DNA from: Planctomycetota bacterium
GTDB lineage: Bacteria > Planctomycetota > UBA11346
Length of the DNA: 40,639 nucleotides
Assembly: GCA_028280785.1 (NCBI GenBank)
Contig: JANQLF010000027.1
Location: 1-40,639, forward strand
Direction: 5' to 3'
Positions 18,739 to 28,768 of this stretch are shown here, in pieces (within the stretch, counting starts at the first letter, position 1; every line of letters begins with the position of its first letter). The position numbers and the translations under genes are program-made. The notes under the pieces were generated by a model. The model saw only the letters and a list, made by a program, of their open reading frames with translations. It ran no database searches and was not told the origin of the DNA.

Positions 18739-20820
18739 TTAGCGCAGCACATCCATTCTATTTCTATTGCCATCTTTAATCATAATACTCCCGCCAAGAT
18801 CGCCCTTACGGTTTAAACGCATTTCGCATTGACGCACTCCCCAGTCAATCTTAATGCTATGGGTATCGGCTGTTTTAGTATGAATAACACCTGGATGTGC
18901 CTCTGCTTTAAGCTCTGGCGCATAAATAAGCGTGAGATATTCACGGTCCATGCTGCCTATTTCCGTCTCCCAACCTAATGCCATTTTATAATTGTGTTCC
19001 TGCGGATTTTGTGGCTCTAAACATTGCATGTAGGCCACACCACCACCCCAGATATTTTTTGAAACACCAATTGATCCTGATCCCTTTTGTATCTCCCCAC
19101 CGAGGGTTTCTGCGGAATGTGGCGGGCCCTTGCGCGCGCTTTGATCATCAAAGAAACACCTGAACGTCGTGGTGCTATTCGGATCAGTAAGCTTAATGCG
19201 ATCATAAACCACGAATAAGCCTGGTGGTAAAATAATCACGCGACGGGTAAATCCTTCGCAAAGCTGACGATTAAACGAGGCAACATTATAAGCATCACCT
19301 GCTTCACCGGCAATATACGCATAATCCCCCTCATCGTTACAGGCAATGAGATGCGGTTCTTGTTCACGCGGAAAAACGGTCTGCCCCTTACCATCAATAA
19401 GGACACTATTACAATTAGCGGTGTCTTGTCGCACATGGGGCGTATGGCCAAGCAAGATACCTCGTTTAAATAAGAAAATACTGTTGGCATCGCGTCGTTG
19501 CTCGGCCGATATTCTCGGACCACAATTAAATGCAAAGAAGGTCGCGTCTTGTGACCAATCGCTGCGCCAGGTCACCAAACCAGTACTCGGTGCATGAAAT
19601 AATCGTGGTATATTTTTTGAGACAGCGGCTTTAGCAGGCTGACCAAAAATAAATTCAATAATTTCGGTTAACGGCTCTGCTCGACGCATGCTCTGCCACG
19701 CTAAACAATCTGCCGCATCAGGCGTCTCGTTCAGCCATTTATTTGCATAGCTAAGCAACTCTTGCTGTTCTGGACTAGCAGCTTGCTGACGTAGTGCCCA
19801 GGTAGCAATATGCATACATTGACGATGCTGCGGCAAGGCAAATAAACCTGGAATACCCATGCCATAATTATCAGGTTTAAATTCGCCGCTTGGGAAAATT
19901 AAACTCGGCCCTTGCTCCAAATATTTCTTTAACAGGGCTTGATTATGACGGCCCGGTATTGGCTTCACTTCGCCAGAGACTGCCGGTAAGGTCGTATGCA
20001 GATGATAAGTAATAGTGTCAGTAAAAAACGGCGTTGCTCCAAATAAATCTGTACCTGTCGCTGATTGCAATGCAGCAAAAGTAAATGCTAATTGTGCTGG
20101 TGCATGAAAATAGCCGTTACCTTCGGGCCAGTGCCCACCTTTGCCATGTGTCTTCAGCCACGGCAAGGCCTGTTTTTGTAAACGTTCATTTAATGCATGC
20201 TCAAGTAATTCCTCAGCCTGCGGATTTTCATGATAGGTCGCTAAAGCCACTGTCATCTGTACTAATAAACGACGATAAAAATAATGGGATGATGGATCAT
20301 TACTGCGACGGCCACGAGACATAGCCCATTCGCCCCATTCATTCAATTGCTTGATAAAAAAAGCACGCTCTTCATTGCTCATAATTCCATGACACCAATC
20401 ATAAGCGACCGCAATCATAAATGCATGAATAGCCCCAACCTCACCGTCGGCGTAAGCAACTAAATCTAAACCAATGCGGCAATTGGCTTTCATCACCTCA
20501 ACGGCCGCACGGCCTTGACGTTTATCACCAGTCAGCGCATAAATCAGCGCACAATTTAATAAGCCTGTCATTTGTGGCGTACCAAGACGACCAGCGCGCT
20601 TATGAAAATCAGCCGGCTCTCCTGTCTCAAGGTCAGCTGCTTTTTTCTGCACCAATTCCCACAGTTCTTTTTGTGCTTTAATTTTTTCTTGTAATACCGG
20701 TATATGTGCTGGTGTAATCCACAAGCGTGGATGCTCAGTTGCTACTGTCGGTAATTCTTGGGCAATTAACGCGCTATAAAACAATGCATAAAGTAAAAAG
20801 CCAATAAGAACATGTTTCAT
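18739..20820 (-). CDS. Secreted heparinase II/III-like polysaccharide lyase (second copy)
   Basis: 693 residues with signal peptide (about 1-20, ending LIAQ). ATEHPRLWITPAHIPVLQEK opens the toroid domain as in the first lyase. GHWPEGNGYFHAP (about residue 232) is the conserved active-site region, and the beta-sandwich has FFAFNCGPRISAEQRRDAN at the place of the usual histidine-rich motif. That motif lacks the expected His pair (GHQH/HQHAD in relatives), so metal binding or catalysis may be altered. The start overlaps the stop of the PQQ-propeller gene as ATGA, indicating translational coupling. Predicted role: cleavage of uronate polysaccharides in the periplasm or outside. Confidence 0.75.
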   Translation of the reverse strand: MKHVLIGFLLYALFYSALIAQELPTVATEHPRLWITPAHIPVLQEKIKAQKELWELVQKKAADLETGEPADFHKRAGRLGTPQMTGLLNCALIYALTGDKRQGRAAVEVMKANCRIGLDLVAYADGEVGAIHAFMIAVAYDWCHGIMSNEERAFFIKQLNEWGEWAMSRGRRSNDPSSHYFYRRLLVQMTVALATYHENPQAEELLEHALNERLQKQALPWLKTHGKGGHWPEGNGYFHAPAQLAFTFAALQSATGTDLFGATPFFTDTITYHLHTTLPAVSGEVKPIPGRHNQALLKKYLEQGPSLIFPSGEFKPDNYGMGIPGLFALPQHRQCMHIATWALRQQAASPEQQELLSYANKWLNETPDAADCLAWQSMRRAEPLTEIIEFIFGQPAKAAVSKNIPRLFHAPSTGLVTWRSDWSQDATFFAFNCGPRISAEQRRDANSIFLFKRGILLGHTPHVRQDTANCNSVLIDGKGQTVFPREQEPHLIACNDEGDYAYIAGEAGDAYNVASFNRQLCEGFTRRVIILPPGLFVVYDRIKLTDPNSTTTFRCFFDDQSARKGPPHSAETLGGEIQKGSGSIGVSKNIWGGGVAYMQCLEPQNPQEHNYKMALGWETEIGSMDREYLTLIYAPELKAEAHPGVIHTKTADTHSIKIDWGVRQCEMRLNRKGDLGGSIMIKDGNRNRMDVLR

Positions 20821-22154
20821 AGCTCAGCTCCTCCAGAGAATGCGTAAAGTCGACCGTCTTCTGCACCGATATAATACTTCCCTGATGCAATGGCCGCAGT
20901 TCCAAGTACTGACGTTTTTAATTCATGTTTCCATAATAATTCTAAACCATGGCCATCTGGCTCTGGATTAATGGCATGAATAACACCACCTTCGCTGATC
21001 GCGAATAAGATCCCACCCGCCATAGCCAAACTACCGTTTAAAGGAAATCCTTCACCACGATACATGCCAAGCATGGCACCTGATTCAATATCGCTGCACA
21101 CCACTGCTGGTTGTGGGCACACTTTAGGATCCATATGCACGTAATAGGTCCGTTTGCCGTGTATTAATGGCGATTGCATATGCTGCGCCCGTGTTGAACG
21201 CGACAATGAATTAAAACGCACCGCGTTTGTGGCTAGATCAATAATCCAATAAGCCGGCGGACGTCCTGAATGCGGAAAATGTCGCGCGTCAGCATAAACA
21301 ACTGCCAAGCCATCTTCAGATACGGCAATTTGATTGGAAAAATTCTCGGCCTTACCATCGGTGGTATACAGTTTAGCCTCGGGCCAGCCCTCCATTAAAT
21401 CACCAGTACGCGGATGAATGGCTTCAATACGCGCATCAGGCCAAAATAACATGCCGGCAAATAAAATCGGTCCATCATCTACACCACTAAAAGTACGATA
21501 TAAATTACCAACACTACCTGCACGGCTCCAAATTAAATCACCGGTATCCGCATCATAACCGTGCATGTGTCCCCAGCTGCCTGGGCGACCGGTACCAACA
21601 AACACCATATCCTCGGCTGCCAATAATGGTGCACGAATAACTTGACTGGTTACTTTTGCTGCACCGTCCATAGCCATTGAGCTATCTTTAAACCAATGAG
21701 GAAATAAAGGCTGCTCAGTACGTTGAAAATCCTTTATTGGCATTGCCGGAGGTGCTTGGCGGATTACTGGTTTTTTCCACAATAATTCACCAGACTCAAG
21801 GTTAGCTGCATAGACATAGCCGTCATCGCTGCCGAAATAAACATTATTTTTATAGATACTCGCCGTGCACAAAATTTCACCATCGGTAAATAGTTGCCAT
21901 TTCAACTTTCCGGTATTCGTATCAACAGCATAAAACTTATGATCGGTCGAGCCAAAAAAGGCCACACCGTCTTTAATTACTGGCTGCACACGAACGGCAG
22001 CGCCTGTCTGAAACGTCCATGCTTGTTTCAGTGGCAAGGCGATGTTGGCCTCACTCGCCACCCCACTGTTGCGTGCGTCATGTTGAAAGTTTGGCCAGTC
22101 AGCCGCACCCAGTGATAAAGCACAAAATAAAAGAAGAACGAAGCGAAGATTCAT
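20817..22154 (-). CDS. Secreted PQQ-repeat-like beta-propeller protein (BamB-like fold)
   Basis: 445 residues with a signal peptide (1-18, ending SLGAADW) and repeated propeller blades: VAFFGSTDHKFYAVDTNTGKLKWQL, then NVYFGSDDGYVYAANLESGELLWKK, and the C-terminal ASGKYYIGAEDGRLYAFSG. The WPNFQHDARNSG start is typical of stand-alone PQQ-propeller proteins in Lentisphaerota and Planctomycetota. Such proteins rarely bind PQQ and their role is mostly undetermined. The gene starts one base inside the upstream stop (TAATG) and overlaps the downstream lyase by ATGA, so all three are co-translated. Confidence 0.88.
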   Translation of the reverse strand: MNLRFVLLLFCALSLGAADWPNFQHDARNSGVASEANIALPLKQAWTFQTGAAVRVQPVIKDGVAFFGSTDHKFYAVDTNTGKLKWQLFTDGEILCTASIYKNNVYFGSDDGYVYAANLESGELLWKKPVIRQAPPAMPIKDFQRTEQPLFPHWFKDSSMAMDGAAKVTSQVIRAPLLAAEDMVFVGTGRPGSWGHMHGYDADTGDLIWSRAGSVGNLYRTFSGVDDGPILFAGMLFWPDARIEAIHPRTGDLMEGWPEAKLYTTDGKAENFSNQIAVSEDGLAVVYADARHFPHSGRPPAYWIIDLATNAVRFNSLSRSTRAQHMQSPLIHGKRTYYVHMDPKVCPQPAVVCSDIESGAMLGMYRGEGFPLNGSLAMAGGILFAISEGGVIHAINPEPDGHGLELLWKHELKTSVLGTAAIASGKYYIGAEDGRLYAFSGGAEL

Positions 22155-23794
22155 TATTCAGCCCTCAAACCTGGAGGTAATAAGGTATTTTCGGAAACAA
22201 AGGCACGCATGCGCAGTGAATTATTCGAATACGAATACAGGATGCCGTCAGATATGACCGGATCCTCACAACTATTGGAATTACGCGCAGCCCAAATTAA
22301 TTGACCATTACGAATATCACGAGCTAGTAAAATGCCCGACGCTGTCTCCCAGGTATAACCACCAGCGGTAATGGGTTTACTACAGGTCCAGGTTAACCAG
22401 GGTGCGCGCCAGATTTTTTTACCGCTATGTAAATCCAAACCGAAATCATCGCCAGCAATGACACCGGATTCGACATCGACACAAAATGGTGGATGCGCCC
22501 ACTGACTTTTCATATCGATTGAATAACTGGCTTGGTCTTCCCCATCACGAATAGCCTCCAAACCCTTTTTGCCTCTGACTAAATTATAAGGGCCGGCCTG
22601 CAGCACCGACTTAAAGCCACCAGGAAGGATTGGTTTAACATCAGCCGTCTCCCCTGTGACTGGATTTAAATAAACAGCACGCTCATTGTTTACTTGAAAA
22701 TAAAATTGATCGCCATGCGCCTCAATATAACGCGGCATTGGTCCACTAGACCAATTCACCGTCGATTCACCCCAATCGACATCCTCTGGGAATGCATATT
22801 TCCAACGTTCTGCACCAGTTTGTAAATCCAAACAAACCAAGTCATCAAAAGTATTGAACAATAAAACCGCACCACCGGTGATGGCTGGCGTTAATAACGG
22901 CCGTTTACGGTACCATTCTGGTTGTCGACCTAAGCGACGTCCGGAACCGAGAACTTTTTCGGCGTAAGGCGTTTCTTTTATCCATAATAAAGCACCGGTG
23001 TAGGCATCGTGGGCGCGGACATAACCAAATTGCGATTGATAACAAATGGCCACCCCATCAGCAACCGTTGGACTTAAACGATTGTGTCGAGCACTGCTGG
23101 TAAAACGACTGCTCCACAGTTCAATTAATGGCGGCTTAAATTCCGGACAGTCAACAAAGGAATCGCGTTTAGCACTAGCCTGCCGTGAACGCCACTGACG
23201 TTTCGCAGCGGCCTGCGGTTTTTTATAAATTATAAAATCGGTATGCGCTGATGATTCAATCTGCATGCCGCAGGTGCTGAATAAGTCAGACCAATTATCT
23301 TTGCTACTTGGATCAATGCGAATAATGCCAACACCGCCTGGGCGTAAAGAACGATACAAGGCCACACAGGTGCCCTGCTCTGCCGCGGCATCACTACAAT
23401 CAAAATATAAGTGATGGAAGTATAATGGCGGGAACGGCAATTTCGCTAGATTTCCAACATGAACAGTAATGCGACCATAAAGACCCGCAGCATCGACCAC
23501 CGCGCGCCCTTTATTCACCGATGCCTGATCAGCTTCGATAACATAAATGCGTGCTTGTTCTTGTTGCTTTATGACGTTCAGCGCTACCTGACTACTCTCC
23601 TTGCCAAGGAGTAAGACATGTGTCTTTGTTTTTAGATCACTATCCCAGATTGAAGACAATGAATCAGCCAAGCTTTTCGACTGATCTTTCTCAACCGAAC
23701 ACAAGAGTGGCGACATAATTAATAGAAGTATTAATAATCGCGAACAGTTAAGGAAAAGATTAAACGGAAAGGCATTCATGAGCATCTGCTCCAA
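22154..23794 (-). CDS. Secreted methyltransferase-fold / PQQ-propeller fusion protein
   Basis: 546 residues. A hydrophobic leader (about 11-33, with a Cys at its end, possible lipoprotein) is followed by a class I methyltransferase-like Rossmann domain (about 45-190): VLLLGKESSQVAL at the SAM-loop position, IYVIEADQ as the acidic strand, HVGNLAKLPFP as motif IV-like, and RSLRPGGVGII as a post-I motif. A PQQ-like propeller fills about 215-546 with DAYTGALLWIKE, LDLQTGAERWKYAFP and RNGQLIWAARN. The GxGxG loop is degenerate and SAM is not expected outside the cytoplasm, so the domain may bind another ligand. First gene of the coupled operon. Fusions of this kind occur in PVC-group genomes, with unknown function. 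Confidence 0.78.
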   Translation of the reverse strand: MEQMLMNAFPFNLFLNCSRLLILLLIMSPLLCSVEKDQSKSLADSLSSIWDSDLKTKTHVLLLGKESSQVALNVIKQQEQARIYVIEADQASVNKGRAVVDAAGLYGRITVHVGNLAKLPFPPLYFHHLYFDCSDAAAEQGTCVALYRSLRPGGVGIIRIDPSSKDNWSDLFSTCGMQIESSAHTDFIIYKKPQAAAKRQWRSRQASAKRDSFVDCPEFKPPLIELWSSRFTSSARHNRLSPTVADGVAICYQSQFGYVRAHDAYTGALLWIKETPYAEKVLGSGRRLGRQPEWYRKRPLLTPAITGGAVLLFNTFDDLVCLDLQTGAERWKYAFPEDVDWGESTVNWSSGPMPRYIEAHGDQFYFQVNNERAVYLNPVTGETADVKPILPGGFKSVLQAGPYNLVRGKKGLEAIRDGEDQASYSIDMKSQWAHPPFCVDVESGVIAGDDFGLDLHSGKKIWRAPWLTWTCSKPITAGGYTWETASGILLARDIRNGQLIWAARNSNSCEDPVISDGILYSYSNNSLRMRAFVSENTLLPPGLRAE

Positions 23795-23984
23795 TCACGA
23801 AATGTATATTCTCTTATAGAAGACTATACAATAAATGCCTAATCCCAATAAATTGTGACTATTTTACAAAATACGTACACTATTTATCAAAATCACAAAA
23901 TGTTAAATATTTTTGATTATTTGTACATCCACATAACTATCAGCTCAAAAAGTTTAAATTTTCAATTTCTTAAACCACCAAGAT

Positions 23985-25229
23985 TTACAATCGATTCGCC
24001 TGGCGCCAGGCACTTGGGGTGGAGCCCACGCTCTTAGTGAAGGTATCGGTAAAGTGCGCACGCGATAATCCTACCTGCGCGGCGATGTCCTTGACCTGCA
24101 AGGCAGTGTGCGAAAGTAAGGTCTTAGCCCGTTCGATTTGCACACGCAGAATTTCTTCGTGTGGGCCGTGGCCTAAATGCTCACGGCATTTGCGCTGTAA
24201 CCAACGCACGTTCACCGATTCTTTACGTAGTAAACTATTCAGGGTTAAACCGGAAAAGGCATGCTCGCGTAAATATGATAAGACCCGCGCTAATTCTGGA
24301 TCAGAAATAGCTAAACTGTCGGTTGATTGACGTGTCACCACACCGATCGGTTTAATTTTAATATGCGCTTCTATTGATGATTTTTTACCTGACATCAGTT
24401 GTTCCAAGGCTGCTGCTGATTGATATCCGAACTGTCGCCATGGAATAGCCACGCTGGTAATTTGTGGTCGCGACATTTCACACCACAGCGGTTCATTATC
24501 CGCACCGACTATTGCAATTTCTTCAGGCACACGAATGCCGTTAGCGCGGCAACTACTTAATAAATCGCGCGCCGCGTAATCATTAAAACAAAAGACGCCA
24601 GTCGGTTTTTCCAAGGACTGTAACCACTCGCTTACTATCTTTTTCTGTCCCGGCTCATATTCACAGCGCGCAATAGTACCACCATGCGCACTAACAATTT
24701 GACGAAATCCTCTTTCACGGCCCTCAGAACTGGGACCAAGTAAGGAGAGATAGGCAAAATTACTAAAATTACGTGCAATTAAATGTTCAGCAGCCTGACG
24801 CCCAACGGCTTCTTGATCGACATCAATGCGCACATCAGCACGTCTCGGGAAATGGTCCAAGGCCACGATCGGCACACGAATATTACCCAGCGCACTGCGT
24901 AGATCTTTATTGGGAACCGAGCTAATCACCCCGTCTGGATTCAAACCGGCATCTATCGACGCTTCTTCGAACACAAACATATGCCGCACATCCCATTCAG
25001 GATGCGCGAGCGTGAATTCATTGATGCCACGAATGATCTCACAACCCGTCTCCAGGGGCCAATTACAACACACCACCACTTGCTTTGTCTCTGCCAAATC
25101 GGCACCCCTAGCCTTTGTCGCTTTTCCGAACATGAATATACTAAAAACGATCATGCTGTGCAAGCCCTGTTCTGTATAACTGGGAGCTAGGAAGCGCTCA
25201 GTGCAGGTGCTTGTCTGAGGCCTGAGCAT
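23985..25229 (-). CDS. XylR-like regulator: LacI-type sensor domain with AraC-type HTH
   Basis: Up to 414 residues. The sensor domain (about 45-295) shows NPDGVISSVPN, RADVRIDVDQEAVGRQAAEHLI, PTGVFCFNDYAARDLL and EIAIVGADNEPLWCEMSRPQITSV, as in LacI/XylR effector domains. The C-terminal double HTH (about 310-410) has VKDIAAQVGLSRAHFTDTFTKSVGSTPSAWRQ, the AraC signature. This XylR-type architecture normally activates sugar-catabolic genes. The start is uncertain: ATG at 25227-25229 sits in the control region of the divergent gene, while ATG at 25154 or 25133 would give a protein beginning just before the sensor domain. None has a clear ribosome binding site. It probably controls the divergent 25256 gene or the operon at 18.7-23.8 kb. 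Confidence 0.88.
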   Translation of the reverse strand: MLRPQTSTCTERFLAPSYTEQGLHSMIVFSIFMFGKATKARGADLAETKQVVVCCNWPLETGCEIIRGINEFTLAHPEWDVRHMFVFEEASIDAGLNPDGVISSVPNKDLRSALGNIRVPIVALDHFPRRADVRIDVDQEAVGRQAAEHLIARNFSNFAYLSLLGPSSEGRERGFRQIVSAHGGTIARCEYEPGQKKIVSEWLQSLEKPTGVFCFNDYAARDLLSSCRANGIRVPEEIAIVGADNEPLWCEMSRPQITSVAIPWRQFGYQSAAALEQLMSGKKSSIEAHIKIKPIGVVTRQSTDSLAISDPELARVLSYLREHAFSGLTLNSLLRKESVNVRWLQRKCREHLGHGPHEEILRVQIERAKTLLSHTALQVKDIAAQVGLSRAHFTDTFTKSVGSTPSAWRQANRL

Positions 25230-25255
25230 TTTAAGATGGAGATAGGGAAACTGCT

Positions 25256-28200
25256 ATGCGATCTATTTGTAAGAAACTAAATCTCTATTTTAGCACCATT
25301 ATCTTAGCCACAGCTCTCTTTGGCATGAATGCCACGACACTATTGGCTGAAGAGCAGGTCCCCCTCGGTTCGGAACAATTCTATCCTTCACCTGAACGCC
25401 CAATTGGTTGGCGCGGCGATGGCAACGGTCACTTTCCCGGTGCAACACCTCCGCGTAAATGGTCACGCCAACTCAACGCCGTTACGTCTGAAATAATTGT
25501 ACAGGCCAATAAACCCGATGGCGAACCAAGCAGTGATAAAAAATCGATCGCTTATTTTACGGTTAAAGATTGGCTGATTACTGGACCCTTTTCATCGACA
25601 GATCCACTTAAAGACATCGAGCACGATTTTTTAAATGGCGAGGCAACGCTTCAGCCGAGCGCCGGTGATAAAGTCGGCGAGAAATCATGGACATATCACT
25701 GTGCCAATGGGGCATCACAAACCTACCGCAATCACAATGAAGGCACCAATAGATATATGTTCGTCGATTTCCTGCATGCATACGGTGAACTGCAAGATCC
25801 GGTAGCACCATCAAAATTTGCTCAATTTAAAAATGCCGATAACCAAGTGGCCTATGCCCACACCTACCTGCACGCCCCACGCGCTTGTGAGGTCAATATG
25901 TTTATGTTGCACAGCATGCCGGCGCTACGCATCTGGATTAACGGTGAAGCCCAAGACATTGAAAAAGCCAACTGGCGCAAACTCAAACCAATTAAAGTAC
26001 AATTAAAACAAGGATGGAATCGACTTCTGGTAAAAGCCATCTGCGCTACCGCACAACGACCCTGGCGCAATAAACATGCCGATCCGAAAAATGTACTTGG
26101 TAAATCGATATGGCGTTTCGCAACCTATATTCAACCCATAGATGCAGGTCCCTATTCCTATAAAACCGAAAATATTTCATGGATGCTCAAATTAACGGGA
26201 CGCAACACCTCACAACCAATCGTGGTTGGTGACAATCTTTATGTCGGCAGTGGTGATACCGATTTATTTTGTCTCGATAAAGTCAGCGGGAAAATTAAAT
26301 GGCTACACACCACCACGTACTGGGATGTCATGACTGCAGAGCAACGCGCTGCGCTTGACCCGGAAGCACGTGCCTTATTCGAAAAATTACAAGAAAAGAA
26401 TGCGTCGATGCTTGATCGGCTCAATGCGCACATTTCAGCGCATGGTTTAAATACCGATCAAATGGACGCCATTGATAAGATGCTCGATAAGCGCAACGAA
26501 CTCGCCAGAAATGTGCACCGCGCCCTTTCCGAAGGGAAAAAAGGTAAACTCTTTGACAATGAAGTTTCCGCCGGCAACGCCACGCCATGCAGTGACGGCA
26601 AACGTGTTTACTGGCTGGCACAGGGTAACGGAGGTTACCTAACCTCCGCCTTTGATTTAGATGGTAAAAAAATCTGGAGCAGCTTTGACTTTCAAGGTCG
26701 CGCCGGTGAACACGGCTCGCATCGTTCGCCAATACTCTGCGAAGGTCGCTTACTGGTCAGCACCAATGAATTTTTAATCGCCTATGATCCAGATAATGGC
26801 AAAGAATTATGGCGCACACCTGGTTTCCCGAGTGGCCATGGCACCACTGGTTCACCAATGGTGGTTGAATTTAATGGAAAAACCGCAATTCAGACGCAAC
26901 AAAACTTGGTCAGTTTAGATGGCAAAATTCTCAATGATCGTCGCTTCTTCACCTGGGGCACCTACATACCCGTGGTTGAAAACGGTATCTTATATAATCC
27001 CTGCTATAATCGTGGCGGTTATAGTTTTCGGGCCATGGCCATTGCCGGCAAAAAAGGCATAAATTGGCACATAGATAAAGAAGATCTCTACGGTCCCTAT
27101 TTGGACAACACTGCTATTTTCTACGTCGCATCACCTCTTTTAGTTGATGAATTACTCTATCAAGTCGACCTCACCGGATTAATGCTCGTCGTTAATACGC
27201 GCGAACGCAAATTACAATACCGTCACATGCTGGACGGCTATAATGTCAATGATCGACGTTTTTACGGTTATTGCGCCAGTCCAACACTCGCTGGCAAGGA
27301 TATTTATATGCTCGATTCAGTTGGCCACGCAACGATTCTCAAACCAAACCAAAAATTACATGTCACTGCTAATAATAGTTTACAAAATTTATCCAATATG
27401 AAAAACAGTGGTCCGGGTAAGCAAGAAGCTTTTTACGGTGGCATGTATTTCCAAGGTAAACGCATGTTTGTACACAGTGATAATTACCTGTATTGCATTA
27501 TGGAAGACGGCAAAGGACTCACCGCAGGCAAGCTCAGCGCACCGATTCAAAAAGCTGAAAACCAAGAAACCAATAAGGCAGATAAAATAGTTACCAAAAA
27601 AGAAACAAGCAAGGAGAACACCACTGTACAAACAGCCGTACATGCACGCCATTTCCGCGGCAGTCACTACGGTGCTTATCCACAAGCAAAAATTCCACTC
27701 GAATGGTCTGATAAAACAAAGGCACAATGGAGTATTCAAACAGGAGAAGGCTACGGCAGTCCAGTCATCACTGGCAATCACGCTCTTATAACCAGTGAAC
27801 CAGATAAATTACACTGCATCGATATTAAAAATGGCAAACTACTGTGGACCAACAGCAACGGCTTAGATCAATTACCAAAAGACCAGGTCGCTAACGCACC
27901 TGAATTATCAACCGAGTGCGGCTTCGCTACACCTTCTCCTTACACCGATGGTAAACGTGTCTGGGTTAATTACGGCACTGGCGTCGTCGCTTGTTATGAC
28001 CTGCAGGGCAAACGCCAATGGATTAAATACATCAATAAAGAAGCTGTTAATGAATATGGTCGCAGTGCGTCACCAGTCATGGCCGACGGTAAACTCATCG
28101 TCACCATTACCCACCTCATCGCCCTCGATCCGGAAACCGGAAAAACACTATGGGAACAAGATAAATCCGTAGAAGCCTACGGTACACCAGCAGTAAGCAA

Positions 28201-28768
28201 AATTGAAGGTAAAGATGTCTTAATTACCCCTAGCGGTCAAATCATCGACGCCAGTACTGGTAAGATCATTACGGAAAACATGGGTAGTACAGAAAACGGT
28301 AGCCCAGTTATTCACAACGGCGTTGTGTATTTCTGTGATATGGAAACCTCAGCGTGGGCATTGCCGAAAAAACTAATCGATAAACCCAAGCAAATATGGC
28401 TCGCCGAATTATCTGGTGAATTCTTTGGTTCACCGGTCCTGCATAAAAATATTCTCTATTGTATTTCCAATGACGGCACGCTCTACGCGCTAGATGCCAA
28501 CAACGGTAAAATACATTACGAAGAAATTCTTGTCGAAGGTGATATGGCCATCGAATTCGATGAAATATATCCCAGCCTAGTCCTGGCCAACGACATGCTC
28601 TTGGTGACCAATAATCCGGGCGACACCGCCGTCATTAAACCTGGCCCTCAATGCCAACGAATACGGGTTAATAAACTCGCACCTGGATCGGGTTCTACCC
28701 CTGCGGTTGCTGGTAATGCTTTATTTATTCATTCAGGAACGCAGTTGTTTTGCTTTGGAGGTAAATAA
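25256..28768 (+). CDS. Large secreted double PQQ-propeller protein with N-terminal carbohydrate-binding-like module
   Basis: 1170 residues. Signal peptide about 1-31 (cleavage near LLA-EE). Residues about 90-290 form a beta-sandwich with VKDWLITGPFSS and LKQGWNRLLVKAI, a PA14/galactose-binding-like module common before propellers in this group. The first propeller (about 305-758) begins VVGDNLYVGSGDTDLFCLDKVSGKIKW and is interrupted at about 355-430 by a charged helical insert. A Lys/Glu/Thr-rich linker (about 760-800) leads to a second propeller (about 800-1170; LHCIDIKNGKLLWTN, ALDPETGKTLWEQ, LYALDANNGKIHYE). AGGGA precedes the ATG. It is divergent from the XylR-like regulator. No catalytic residues are evident; a surface or periplasmic binding role is inference. 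Confidence 0.85.
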   Translation: MRSICKKLNLYFSTIILATALFGMNATTLLAEEQVPLGSEQFYPSPERPIGWRGDGNGHFPGATPPRKWSRQLNAVTSEIIVQANKPDGEPSSDKKSIAYFTVKDWLITGPFSSTDPLKDIEHDFLNGEATLQPSAGDKVGEKSWTYHCANGASQTYRNHNEGTNRYMFVDFLHAYGELQDPVAPSKFAQFKNADNQVAYAHTYLHAPRACEVNMFMLHSMPALRIWINGEAQDIEKANWRKLKPIKVQLKQGWNRLLVKAICATAQRPWRNKHADPKNVLGKSIWRFATYIQPIDAGPYSYKTENISWMLKLTGRNTSQPIVVGDNLYVGSGDTDLFCLDKVSGKIKWLHTTTYWDVMTAEQRAALDPEARALFEKLQEKNASMLDRLNAHISAHGLNTDQMDAIDKMLDKRNELARNVHRALSEGKKGKLFDNEVSAGNATPCSDGKRVYWLAQGNGGYLTSAFDLDGKKIWSSFDFQGRAGEHGSHRSPILCEGRLLVSTNEFLIAYDPDNGKELWRTPGFPSGHGTTGSPMVVEFNGKTAIQTQQNLVSLDGKILNDRRFFTWGTYIPVVENGILYNPCYNRGGYSFRAMAIAGKKGINWHIDKEDLYGPYLDNTAIFYVASPLLVDELLYQVDLTGLMLVVNTRERKLQYRHMLDGYNVNDRRFYGYCASPTLAGKDIYMLDSVGHATILKPNQKLHVTANNSLQNLSNMKNSGPGKQEAFYGGMYFQGKRMFVHSDNYLYCIMEDGKGLTAGKLSAPIQKAENQETNKADKIVTKKETSKENTTVQTAVHARHFRGSHYGAYPQAKIPLEWSDKTKAQWSIQTGEGYGSPVITGNHALITSEPDKLHCIDIKNGKLLWTNSNGLDQLPKDQVANAPELSTECGFATPSPYTDGKRVWVNYGTGVVACYDLQGKRQWIKYINKEAVNEYGRSASPVMADGKLIVTITHLIALDPETGKTLWEQDKSVEAYGTPAVSKIEGKDVLITPSGQIIDASTGKIITENMGSTENGSPVIHNGVVYFCDMETSAWALPKKLIDKPKQIWLAELSGEFFGSPVLHKNILYCISNDGTLYALDANNGKIHYEEILVEGDMAIEFDEIYPSLVLANDMLLVTNNPGDTAVIKPGPQCQRIRVNKLAPGSGSTPAVAGNALFIHSGTQLFCFGGK

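Noticed and set aside
22154..23794. Active methyltransferase annotation for the N-terminal domain of the fusion protein
   Set aside because: The SAM-binding loop is degenerate and the protein has an export signal, so only the fold is claimed.
25196..25227. Inverted repeat GCTCAG/CTGAGC between the XylR-like regulator and the double propeller gene
   Set aside because: Only six bases with a 20-base spacer and no second copy in the window; too weak to call an operator.
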